A stretch of DNA of 64,000 nucleotides from Candidatus Rhodoblastus alkanivorans (GTDB lineage Bacteria > Pseudomonadota > Alphaproteobacteria > Rhizobiales > Beijerinckiaceae), in the NCBI RefSeq assembly GCF_022760755.1, contig NZ_JAIVFP010000001.1, forward strand, positions 3,204,001-3,268,000. Direction: 5' to 3'. The notes below the pieces were generated by a model, which ran no database searches, was not told where the DNA came from, and saw nothing but the letters and a program-made list of their open reading frames with translations. Of the stretch, positions 7,826 through 15,291 are shown piece after piece. The translations under genes and the position numbers were made by a program. Each line of letters starts with the position of its first letter. The stretch's first letter is position 1.

Positions 7826-7937
7826 AGTTCTTTGCGTCGGGTGATTTCCGTCCAGGCCGTCTGTTTCCCTCGAATCTCGTAAATCCCGACAGAATCAAAA
7901 CCTACTGAAATCACCCAACTTCTTTTTCAGTCAGCCT

Positions 7938-8141
7938 CTAATCGATCAAGACAAAGGTGACCTTGAGATCGACACGGTACTCAGAAATTTTGCCGTCTTT
8001 CACGATGACCTTCTGTTCTTTGACCCACGCTCCCTCGACATTCTTGAGTGTCTCTACCGCGCGCTTTATGCCCTTCTCGATGGCATCCTCGAAGCTCTTG
8101 TTCGAACTGGAGATAATCTCCGTTACTCTCGCTACCGACAT
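7938..8141 (-). CDS. Dodecin family flavin-binding protein
   Basis: The 67-residue protein starts MSVARVTEIISSSNKSFEDAIEKGI and ends in a strand of the type DGKISEYRVDLKVTFVLID, which is the dodecin fold: one helix on a three-stranded sheet that assembles into a hollow dodecamer binding riboflavin or FMN. The chosen ATG gives the usual dodecin length, and the gene has a GAAGGAGGA-like site upstream; an earlier ATG at 8177 would add 12 atypical residues. It probably stores or buffers flavin. It stands alone on the minus strand. Confidence 0.9.
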   Translation of the reverse strand: MSVARVTEIISSSNKSFEDAIEKGIKRAVETLKNVEGAWVKEQKVIVKDGKISEYRVDLKVTFVLID

Positions 8142-8277
8142 TGCTTCCTCCTTCGTGGGATTAAAACTACCTTGCAACCTTTAGGGTCTAATTGTCGCGA
8201 TACATTATTGTTCAACAGCAGCGGAATGAGCGAGCCAGTCAGAACCGAGCTTCGTCAGCCAGAAACTCTTTGCTGGG

Positions 8278-8442
8278 TTAAAGCTTGCCCAGCAAGAGGA
8301 GGACCACCAGAATAATAATAACGAGGCCGAGGCCGCCGCCGCCATAGTAGCCAGTACCATAAAAGGGGCCGCCGCCGATTCCACTAAAGCCGCCCAACAA
8401 CGCGATCACCAAAATGATGATAATGATGGTCCAAAGAGACAT
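8278..8442 (-). CDS. DUF3309-like tiny membrane protein
   Basis: A 54-residue reading frame encodes MSLWTIIIIILVIALLGGF, a glycine- and tyrosine-rich middle (residues 21-39), and a second hydrophobic helix ending LLLLGKL. This two-helix, Gly-rich layout matches the DUF3309 family of very short proteobacterial membrane proteins of unknown function. There is no strong ribosome-binding site, but the pattern is distinctive. It lies 136 bases upstream of dodecin on the same strand. Confidence 0.7.
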   Translation of the reverse strand: MSLWTIIIIILVIALLGGFSGIGGGPFYGTGYYGGGGLGLVIIILVVLLLLGKL

Positions 8443-8736
8443 TTTGAAGGTTCCTGTTCTGGGTCGGCCGCGACGGTCGCGGCGCGTTCAACGCAAATTT
8501 ATTGTCCCGTTACCTAACGATAGCAGATAGCAAGAAGAATGATGATCCGGATTGCCCCCCCAACAGCCACAGCAGAATTCCACGGCTCGCCTTCGTGATC
8601 CAGAACCAGCCGCACCGCGCGGGCGCGGACTTCGGGTCAAAATTTGTTTGTCGTAGCGCTCGTCATAACCCCATCCTCTCAGGAGTTGGGGCCTTCGGCA
8701 AAACCCGGGGGGCGGGCGGGTTCGATCATCCTCCGC
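8443..8736. other. Intergenic stretch without recognisable genes
   Basis: Short plus-strand frames here have no family resemblance and no convincing start site. A possible minus-strand terminator for the peroxidase gene lies at 8700-8722. Nothing else is visible. Confidence 0.6.
8700..8722 (-). terminator. Possible terminator of the diheme peroxidase gene
   Basis: Read on the minus strand, AACCCG (8722-8717) can pair with CGGGTT (8707-8702) and is followed by T residues. The stem is only 6 bp, so confidence is limited. Confidence 0.4.
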
Positions 8737-9816
8737 TCAGGGCTCGGGTTTGGGTGTAAGCGCGCCGCTGGGAGGGAGTACAGGGACGACAACCTTTGGT
8801 GGATCACCCGACAGGCTGACGAGGAACGCTGTGATTCTGTCAACCTCATCGCCGCTGAGTTGTATGCCAAGTTGGCTTGATCCCATGACGGCAACCGCCT
8901 GCCGCAGATCCCAAACCTGTCCGGTATGAAAATATGGCGCCGTCAGTGCAACGTTGCGAAGGCTGGGGATCCTGAACACGTACTCGTCGCCGGCCGTCTT
9001 GGTCACCATAAAGCGGCCCTTGTCGGACGGAGGAAGAAGATCGTCGCCTGGCTTGGCAACAACCCCGAACGGTGCGTAGGACCCGCCGCCTATGTTGATC
9101 CCATTATGGCAAGTGGCGCAGCCTTTTCCTATAAAGAGCGCCAACCCTTCCTTTTGAACGGCAGAAAGCGCATTTGCGTCGCCTTTGAGGTAACGATCGA
9201 ATGGGGCATTCGGAGTAATCAGCGTCGCCTCAAACACCGCAATCGCTTGCTGGACGTGCGACAGCGTGATTTTGTCGGAAGCATCGGGAAAGGCCGCGGC
9301 AAATAACGGTTCGTAGCCTGGAATACCCTTCAACTGTTCAGCGACGTGCGGAGCCGGCGACGCCATTTCCACCGAGTTCATCATCGGGCCTGATGCCTGT
9401 TGCTCCAGGTCCTTGGCGCGCCCGTCCCAGAACTGTGCGATATTGAAAACCGCGTTGAAAACCGTGGGGGCGTTGCGCCCGCCATGCTGCCATCGGTGCC
9501 CGATCGAGGTCGGCTCGGCGTCAGCGCCGCCTAGTCCGAGATTGTGGCATGAAGCGCAGCTGATTGCGTGGCTCGCTGAAAGGCGCGGATCGAAATAGAG
9601 CAACCTGCCGAGCTCCAGCTTCGCTGGCGTAGCCGGGTTGCCGGGCAAGGCCGGCGGCGCTGACGGAATCGGCTTGAAGAGCTTCAGGGCCTCGCTCATT
9701 TGGGCCGTTTGAGCAATGGCGGACGACGACGCAAGAAGACCTAACCACATGGCGATCAGGGCATTTCTTCCCAGCATGACAGCCATCCTTCCAAACCTGG
9801 GACGCGGTTGCGCCAT
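8737..9816 (-). CDS. Diheme cytochrome c peroxidase, CcpA/MauG family
   Basis: A 359-residue exported protein with an N-terminal signal segment (to about residue 36) and two heme-binding sites, C87xxC90H91 and C233xxC236H237. Between them are the family motifs WQHGGRNAPTVFNAVFN and FWDGRAKDLEQQA. The C-terminal part has FRIPSLRNVALTAPYFHTG, typical of bacterial diheme peroxidases. It probably reduces hydrogen peroxide in the periplasm with electrons from small c-type cytochromes. A later in-frame Met (residue 11) could also be the start. No methylamine dehydrogenase genes are nearby, so a MauG role is unlikely. Confidence 0.85.
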   Translation of the reverse strand: MAQPRPRFGRMAVMLGRNALIAMWLGLLASSSAIAQTAQMSEALKLFKPIPSAPPALPGNPATPAKLELGRLLYFDPRLSASHAISCASCHNLGLGGADAEPTSIGHRWQHGGRNAPTVFNAVFNIAQFWDGRAKDLEQQASGPMMNSVEMASPAPHVAEQLKGIPGYEPLFAAAFPDASDKITLSHVQQAIAVFEATLITPNAPFDRYLKGDANALSAVQKEGLALFIGKGCATCHNGINIGGGSYAPFGVVAKPGDDLLPPSDKGRFMVTKTAGDEYVFRIPSLRNVALTAPYFHTGQVWDLRQAVAVMGSSQLGIQLSGDEVDRITAFLVSLSGDPPKVVVPVLPPSGALTPKPEP

Positions 9817-9874
9817 CCCTATCGCTTTATTGCTTTACGGGCGCTTGCCTGGATGACGAGCGGTCTGTCCACGC

Positions 9875-9980
9875 AGCAACCCACAATGGACGTTGGCCTT
9901 CGAAGGGGGCAGGTTCGGAATCTACCTAGCAACTCACAATGGACGTTGGCCTTCGAAGGGCGCAGGCTCGGAAACTACCT
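9875..9980 (+). repeat. 53-bp tandem duplication
   Basis: Two adjacent units, 9875-9927 and 9928-9980, each begin AGCAAC(C/T)CACAATGGACG and contain TTGGCCTTCGAAGG. They differ at only a few positions. The array lies upstream of the peroxidase gene and just left of the 101-bp element. Confidence 0.85.
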
Positions 9981-10055
9981 AGATGCCATAATGGCCCCGG
10001 ACCCGAGCCTTTGGTTCAGGATGGTGGCTGTCCCCCGTATGATGACGGCATTACC

Positions 10056-10156
10056 GTGACACGTTACTAAATCCCTTTTTTCGGCCCCTATTTGCGGGCG
10101 CGCGTCGCAGGCAAAATGTCATTGTGACGCTAAATGGTAATTTAGTAACGTGTCAC
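10056..10156 (+). mobile_element. 101-bp element with 17-bp terminal inverted repeats (copy 1)
   Basis: The ends are exact inverted repeats: GTGACACGTTACTAAAT at 10056-10072 and its complement at 10140-10156. There is no coding capacity. A second copy of the same length and orientation lies at 13715-13815. The layout is that of a miniature inverted-repeat transposable element or the bounded end of a larger element. Confidence 0.75.
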
Positions 10157-11115
10157 CGAAACCGTAACTCCGAACTCCAAGGAATCAGGTCCAATTGGAT
10201 TTCGTCAAGGGCTGGTGTCCGCTGGGCTCTGCGCTGGAATCCAATGTTCGAATCTCGTAGTATAGCCATTACGCGAGCAAACACTGGCCACGTGTGGTGA
10301 AATGCCAAATTTCGACGATGCAACTATCGAAAAATTGTTCGGCGCCGACGATGCAGAGAACGAACGGTCGGAGCGATTTAAAGAATACTTTTATTATAAC
10401 CACGCTTATGAATCGTTAGTATCCGATCTTCCAGTTCGTGTTCTCGTCGGACACAAAGGCGTCGGCAAAAGTGCTTTGTTAAAACGGGCATACCTATCTG
10501 ATATAGACAGAGATATAAAGTGCATTTGGATTCGCCCAGATGCGCTACTTAGTATTCAGACAAGCGCTAGTGCCGATAATCAGTTTATTAAATTAATAGA
10601 AACATGGAAACGAGGCATTCTTGTTCAGATCATCAATAATTTTTTCGGCGATAACGCATCACAAATCGCTCCAGAGCTGAACACCGCCAAAGCAGCAGAC
10701 CTCGTAAAACTCGTTATTAAATCCATTAACACTGACGCGAATACAATTGGGACGACATCGGACTCCGTAGTAAACATATATATAGACGATATCGATCGGG
10801 GCTGGTCAGCAAGCGCCGATGCAATAAAGAATATCTCAGCATTGCTGAATGCTATTCGCGATATAGGCGGATTAGAGTCACGAATTCGAATCCGAATCGG
10901 CTTACGAAGCGATGTATATTTTCTTGTTCGAACCTCAGACGAATCAACGGACAAAATTGAACGTAACGTTATTTGGCTCAGATGGTCAAATGATCAGGTA
11001 CTTCGTGTTATGGCGAAGCGTATTGCCACTTTTTTTCACCTAAATACGGACCAAATGAAATAGCCCCGTAAGTCGCCGGACAGGCACTCCCACTTCGCTA
11101 AGAGGTAGGAGTAAT

Positions 11116-11529
11116 GTGGTGTTTATGACTGGTGACAATCCGAAGAGTGAGGTCCTGCCGGGCCGAGAACGACGGCGTCGGCGCACGTCGGCGGAGAAAT
11201 TGGCGATCATTGCCGAGACGATGGAGCCGGGCATGACGGTTAGCCTTGTCGCGCGCCGTCACGGCATCGCCCCCAATCAGCTGTTCACCTGGCGGCGGCT
11301 GGCGAACCAAGGCGCCCTGACCGCGACGCAGGCCGAGGAGGACGTCGTTCCGGCGTCCGCCTACAGGGCTTTGGTCGACCAGGTGCGCGAACTGCAGCGC
11401 CTGCTCGGCAAGAAGTCGATGGAGGCCGAAATCCTCAAAGAGGCGCTTGAAGTCGCCGTAGGCTCAAAAAAACGGATGTTGCGGTCGTTGTCGCTGCCGA
11501 CGCTCAATCCACGGGACGGTTCGCGATGA
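11116..11529 (+). CDS. IS3-family transposase OrfA
   Basis: A 137-residue protein with an N-terminal helix-turn-helix ([37 protein letters not shown]) and a C-terminal leucine-zipper-like coiled coil ([30 protein letters not shown]). This is the IS2-group OrfA architecture. The start is GTG 11116 or ATG 11125, behind GGTAGGAG. A slippery A AAA AAA at 11466-11472 would shift ribosomes by -1 into the orfB frame, giving the OrfAB transposase. Confidence 0.9.
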   Translation: MVFMTGDNPKSEVLPGRERRRRRTSAEKLAIIAETMEPGMTVSLVARRHGIAPNQLFTWRRLANQGALTATQAEEDVVPASAYRALVDQVRELQRLLGKKSMEAEILKEALEVAVGSKKRMLRSLSLPTLNPRDGSR

Positions 11530-12383
11530 AGGCCGTCTGCGAAACCCTCGGCGTCGCCCGCTCGAATGTCGCCGCGCGCATTGCCGGCGGCGCGGCCAAA
11601 CGCATGGGCCGACCGCCCCTGCCGGAAGACGATCTGCTCTGCGAGATCAAGGGGATCATCGCCGAACAGCCGTCCTGGGGCTACGCCCGCGTGTGGGCCG
11701 ACCTGCGCCGCAAAAGACGCGCCGAGGGCGCGGCGCCGGTCAACCGCAAGCGGGTTTATCGGGTGATGAGGGCGCACGGCCTGTTGCTTCAACGTCATGC
11801 CGGCGGCGGCGAAAACCGCCGGCATGACGGCAAGATCGCCGTTCTGCGCTCCAACCTGCGTTGGTGTTCCGACGGCTTCGAGATCGCTTGCGACAATGCC
11901 GAAAAAGTCCGCGTCGCCTTCGCGCTTGATTGCTGCGACCGGGAAGCCCTCGGCCATGTCGCCACGACGGCGGGCGTCAAGGGCGAGGACATCCGCGACC
12001 TGATGGTCAGCGCCGTCGAATATCGCTTTGGCCCGGTCAATCGCCTGCCCAGCCCGATCGAATGGCTGACCGACAACGGGTCTTGCTACATCGCTGGCGA
12101 CACGAAACATTTTGCCCGCGAAATCGGCCTTGAGCCGCTGACCACGCCGGTCGAAAGCCCCCAATCGAATGGAATGGCCGAAGCCTTCGTCCGCACGATC
12201 AAACGCGATTACGCGCGCGTGTCGCCACTGCCGGACGCCGAAACCGTGATCCGCTTGCTGCCGTCGTGGTTCGAGCATTACAACACACGCCATCCGCATC
12301 GCGCGCTTGGCTATCGTTCACCCCGCGAGTTCATCGCGGATCGCTTGGCCGCCGAAGCCGGAGAGTGTCTGTCCGAAACTTAA
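11526..12383 (+). CDS. IS3-family transposase OrfB (DDE integrase domain)
   Basis: The 285-residue OrfB contains an N-terminal HTH_21-like region and an rve-type integrase core. The acidic residues appear in [15 protein letters not shown] and the [15 protein letters not shown] segment, followed by [19 protein letters not shown]. The frame continues upstream without a stop to the slippery site in orfA, so the active enzyme is probably the frameshifted OrfAB. Both key genes look intact. Confidence 0.92.
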   Translation: MKAVCETLGVARSNVAARIAGGAAKRMGRPPLPEDDLLCEIKGIIAEQPSWGYARVWADLRRKRRAEGAAPVNRKRVYRVMRAHGLLLQRHAGGGENRRHDGKIAVLRSNLRWCSDGFEIACDNAEKVRVAFALDCCDREALGHVATTAGVKGEDIRDLMVSAVEYRFGPVNRLPSPIEWLTDNGSCYIAGDTKHFAREIGLEPLTTPVESPQSNGMAEAFVRTIKRDYARVSPLPDAETVIRLLPSWFEHYNTRHPHRALGYRSPREFIADRLAAEAGECLSET

Positions 12384-13077
12384 GGGGCTACAACACCAAA
12401 CGGCCATCGACAAAATGGATCAACTGACAATATCGCAAAATATTTTGTCGAAGGTTATCGATCCAAAATTTAAGGGCAAAGGCCACTGGGACGATCGACC
12501 TATTCATAACGTGCTACTTTCGCTCACACGAGCGCGCCCGAGGGACTTAATCAAGCTTTTTCACCTCGCCGCAAAGCGAGCTCATCAGAAAGGCGCCCAA
12601 TTCATAGCGTCAATTTATTTAGAGGATATTTTTGAAGCATATTCTCAGGAACGCCTACAAGACATTATAAACGAATTCAAAAGTGAATTGCCTGATATAG
12701 AGCGCCTACTGCTTTCGATGAAGCCATCAAAACGCGAACGAAAAACTGCTTCGAGCTATCAATTTACGACGGATGCACTTTCAGTGAAGCTGAATAACAT
12801 AATTAGCCAAAACACTTTTAAGTTTACGAATGGCCGACCGATCTCCGCTAGGAGCCTGATTCAATTCCTATACAAGATTGATTTTATCACCGCGAGAAAG
12901 GAACTTCCAGACGGCGAAATAAATCGAAAATATTTTGACGAGAGCCGGTTCTTAGCAAGCGAGGTTGCAGACTTTGGGTACAATTGGGAGATACATCCCG
13001 CTTACCGTTGGGCATTGCAGCCTCAAGACGTCCAATCAATCTTGAATTCACTGTTTTCATAAATTGGAGTTAAGAAG

Positions 13078-13695
13078 ATGATGGCCCCGAAATGGTCAGC
13101 CCTTCGGCCAATTGGAAGTTCACCGCCCGCGAAGCTATCCACCGTCATGCCGTTCTTAGGTTATTTGATAATTTTTCAACAAGATATCGTTCACGCGGCG
13201 TCGAAGGTATACTTTTCATATCACCAATTAGATAGAATAACGCCATCAGGCCAGATCGACACAAATTTATATTTTATTTATTTCGGTCTATTTATATTTG
13301 GCGTCGGATCATTTATATTTTTTATCGCGTGCGATCCTATTATAAAACGCCATGTGGACAGCGAGGCATTCTGTAGTTATAGCGCAGCAGCAAGCGTTAC
13401 AAGTGATATAATTGCATATTGCGACTATATTCAATCTGCCAAAGGTTCGAGTGACACCGAAAGAACTCAGGCAACGCTTATTGCTAGTTCAACCTTATCC
13501 GGGGTGCAGCCAACGTTAACCCAGGAGTCAAAATTTTTCGTATACAAGACGGTGTATAGGATTAAAGATGAGAACTTTACGGCCCTACGTTGGGCAACGT
13601 TTCTTGCGTTCGGTTGTGGCTTAGCATTGCTCGCGATCCCATCTGTCGTTGTATTTCTAAAAGTTTGCCGTGTTTTTTTCAGCCAGTTATTTTGA
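13078..13695 (+). CDS. Small membrane protein of unknown function, partner of the ATPase
   Basis: The 205-residue protein begins 15 bases after the ATPase stop behind TTGGAGTTAAG. It has at least two clear transmembrane helices (about residues 64-84, rich in Phe and Ile, and about 172-197) and possibly a third near residues 24-35. The intervening region of about 80 residues is polar. I recognise no family. Its AT-rich codons match the ATPase gene and differ from the GC-rich neighbours, so the two probably arrived together. A P-loop ATPase followed by a membrane protein is a layout seen in several anti-phage systems, but a defence role is only a guess. Confidence 0.6.
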   Translation: MMAPKWSALRPIGSSPPAKLSTVMPFLGYLIIFQQDIVHAASKVYFSYHQLDRITPSGQIDTNLYFIYFGLFIFGVGSFIFFIACDPIIKRHVDSEAFCSYSAAASVTSDIIAYCDYIQSAKGSSDTERTQATLIASSTLSGVQPTLTQESKFFVYKTVYRIKDENFTALRWATFLAFGCGLALLAIPSVVVFLKVCRVFFSQLF

Positions 13696-13714
13696 AAAAG
13701 GATTTGTCGTTCCC

Positions 13715-13815
13715 GTGACACGTTACTAAATCCCTTTTTTCGGCCCCTATTTGCGGGCGCGCGTCGCAGGCAAAATGTTTTTATGACGCTAAATGGCATT
13801 TTAGTAACGTGTCAC
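13715..13815 (+). mobile_element. 101-bp element with terminal inverted repeats (copy 2)
   Basis: The same length, orientation and internal sequence as the element at 10056-10156, with a few changes in the middle. The right inverted repeat differs from the left by one base (TTTTAG versus ATTTAG). Together the two copies bracket the ATPase/membrane-protein module exactly, beginning 20 bases after the membrane protein stop. Confidence 0.75.
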
Positions 13816-13851
13816 CGGAACCCAGGGCGCGCCAATGCGCCCCTCCGATCC

Positions 13852-13978
13852 CAACGCTTGACGCGGAACGTCGGCAAATCAACCACGACACAATCCCCTG
13901 CCACCTTTCGATGGTCTGAAAGGCGGAAAGCTTCGCGCCATGCCTATTTAGGGATTTAGTATCCTGTCACCGTAACTC
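13852..13978 (+). repeat. 127-bp long direct repeat, right copy
   Basis: Matches 7699-7825 in direct orientation with about seven mismatches. The stretch 13816-14125 contains no gene; only this repeat is recognisable in it. Confidence 0.85.
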
Positions 13979-14125
13979 CCATAACTGAAATGCTGACCCG
14001 ACCGTTCGTCCGTTCCGCGCATCCATCGATCCCCTTCGCATCGAAGGAAATCACGAACTCGGCTTAAGCGAAAGGGTTTTGCAGCAGCCTGCTAATGGGA
14101 CGCGAAGACGCATAGTGTAAACGCC

Positions 14126-14581
14126 CTAAAGACCAAGCGATTTTTTCAATTCTATCGGAAATGCGGAATCTCGGTAAAGGTTGCCAAATACAAAATCACC
14201 GACTATGTCTTTGCAATCAAAATTTAAATCTAAAATTGTATAAGTAAAACCAAATCTGTTTATTATACCTTTTGGCGGAGAAACGACTCCATCGACGCCC
14301 AATGCGCGACTTACTGAACCTGAGGGGCTAATAATAATGTTCCCCCTTTGCCTGGATTTTGCGTCTTGATAGTCCATAAGGGCCTGCGCGCTATCCGGCG
14401 TCCAGATCGCAGAGTCATCAATAAACTTAAAAAATCTATGATCAAGTGGTATTATTTCAATAGCTCTTTTCAGAAGATACTTTATCAGCAAAACGTCGTC
14501 TCTTTTATTAATCTGGCCCTGTCCAACAGGGTCAGAATTTACATAAACAATACTAAGGGCAGTCATAAGGATCTTCGCCAT
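14126..14581 (-). CDS. Small AT-rich protein, possibly peptidoglycan-binding-like
   Basis: A 151-residue reading frame with low-GC codons. The N-terminal part (VNSDPVGQGQINKRDDVLLIKYLL) and the later WTPDSAQALMDYQDAK followed by GVDGVVSPP loosely recall peptidoglycan-binding-like domains (two short helices plus a DG-xx-GP-type loop). There is no signal peptide. The start could be ATG 14581 or the internal ATG 14566. It lies in the accessory region between related repeat ends. The family assignment is weak. Confidence 0.45.
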   Translation of the reverse strand: MAKILMTALSIVYVNSDPVGQGQINKRDDVLLIKYLLKRAIEIIPLDHRFFKFIDDSAIWTPDSAQALMDYQDAKSRQRGNIIISPSGSVSRALGVDGVVSPPKGIINRFGFTYTILDLNFDCKDIVGDFVFGNLYRDSAFPIELKKSLGL

Positions 14582-15291
14582 TACTGGCTCCCCTTGAATA
14601 TTGACTTAATTCAAATTGTTATCGTACTCCCTTTCGACTCGGTTAGCAATACAGAAGCGTGACTGCCTATAGCATGCGCGCCGGATCGTGTCCCAGTCGT
14701 TGGAGTAGTTGAAGCAGCGTCACGTGGTCGCCGCATAGGGGGAGTTACGGGGACATGATACGAATTCCCCATTGGGGCAAGTCTCGGCAGGGATCGTTGG
14801 ATGGCCGCGTCCTGGCGTCGCGACGGTCGGTTGGGTTTTAGCCGGCTCCGCCGCAGCCGGGAGCTTCCAAGCCGATGGTTATTTCAATCTTCGGTTGTAA
14901 AACGGCATGAAAAACCATTGAAAAAACGCACGAATCTTGCTGATTCTCGTCATTTTCGGGCAAAAGCCGGTCGATTTCCACCCCCTGCAACCGCGCAGTT
15001 GCATGCCCTCCACCGGCCACAAGCGGATTTTTGCCCCCGCCCCATCAGCCCTCCGCATCGGTTCCCGATTGGCCGCAAACGCCGATTTCTAACCTTTTAA
15101 CAATACCTTACAAAAAACCGTTTTTGTTCTCGCGGGCTATGCCGGCGCGGCGATTGCCCGCCAGCGTTTCACATGAAACAAAACAAGAACATAAATCGGC
15201 TGTTCCAAGCCGGCTTTTTCCTGCCCAAATGATTTCCACCCCGCCCGCTTTCGCCAAAACGGCGGGCTTTCGCCCGCCGCCGCATTTCCTT
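14582..15291. other. Intergenic region without recognisable genes
   Basis: About 700 bases. It contains a 28-bp relative of the accessory-region repeat at 14742-14769 but no open frame with family resemblance or a good start site. I see nothing else in it. Confidence 0.6.
14742..14769 (-). repeat. Inverted relative of the 127-bp repeat end
   Basis: The plus strand reads GAGTTACGGGGACATGATAC and continues for eight more bases. It matches the complement of the terminal 28 bases of the 127-bp repeats at 24 of 28 positions, so the same end sequence occurs here in opposite orientation. It may mark the far side of the accessory region. Confidence 0.55.

Larger units (their letters stand above)
9817..10301. 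other. Repeat-rich intergenic region
   Basis: This gap holds a 53-bp tandem duplication (9875-9980) and the first 101-bp inverted-repeat-ended element (10056-10156). The remainder (10157-10301) is ordinary non-coding sequence leading to the ATPase gene. Confidence 0.7.
11056..12395 (+). mobile_element. IS3-family insertion sequence (IS2-like)
   Basis: The 1340-bp element runs from TG (11056) to CA (12395) and is flanked by a 5-bp direct duplication CCAAA at 11051-11055 and 12396-12400. Its ends are imperfect inverted repeats that share TAGCCCC(G/T)TAAG near the tips and (C)GGACAG(G/A)CACTC further in. It encodes the usual overlapping orfA and orfB. It interrupts the ATPase gene, and the intact ends and duplication suggest a recent insertion. 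Confidence 0.9.
10302..13062 (+). pseudogene. Sll1717-type P-loop ATPase gene split by an IS3-family insertion
   Basis: The 5' part (10302-11055) starts with FGADDAENE and YYNHAYESLV and has a Walker A motif GHKGVGKS (residues 50-57) and a Walker B-like IYIDDID around residues 159-165. These are features of the P-loop ATPase family often labelled Sll1717. The 3' part resumes at 12401. Deleting the insertion and one copy of the CCAAA duplication restores an open frame of 471 codons (754 + 662 bases, divisible by three), joined as NTDQTAIDKMDQL. As it stands, the first half ends at a TAG contributed by the element (11061-11063). The composition is markedly more AT-rich than the surrounding genes, suggesting acquisition by transfer. 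Confidence 0.8.

Noticed and set aside
8737-9816. MauG of a methylamine dehydrogenase operon
   Set aside because: No mau structural genes nearby; general cytochrome c peroxidase features fit as well.
11116-12383. Degenerate or inactive insertion sequence
   Set aside because: Both frames, the slippery site, the DDE residues, the ends and the target duplication look intact, so I treat it as potentially active.
7629-14800. CRISPR array among the repeats
   Set aside because: Repeats are two-copy, long and irregularly spaced, with no regular spacer structure and no cas genes.
14801-15100. 99-codon plus-strand frame in the intergenic region
   Set aside because: No ribosome-binding site, no family resemblance and an Arg/Ser/Pro-rich translation.
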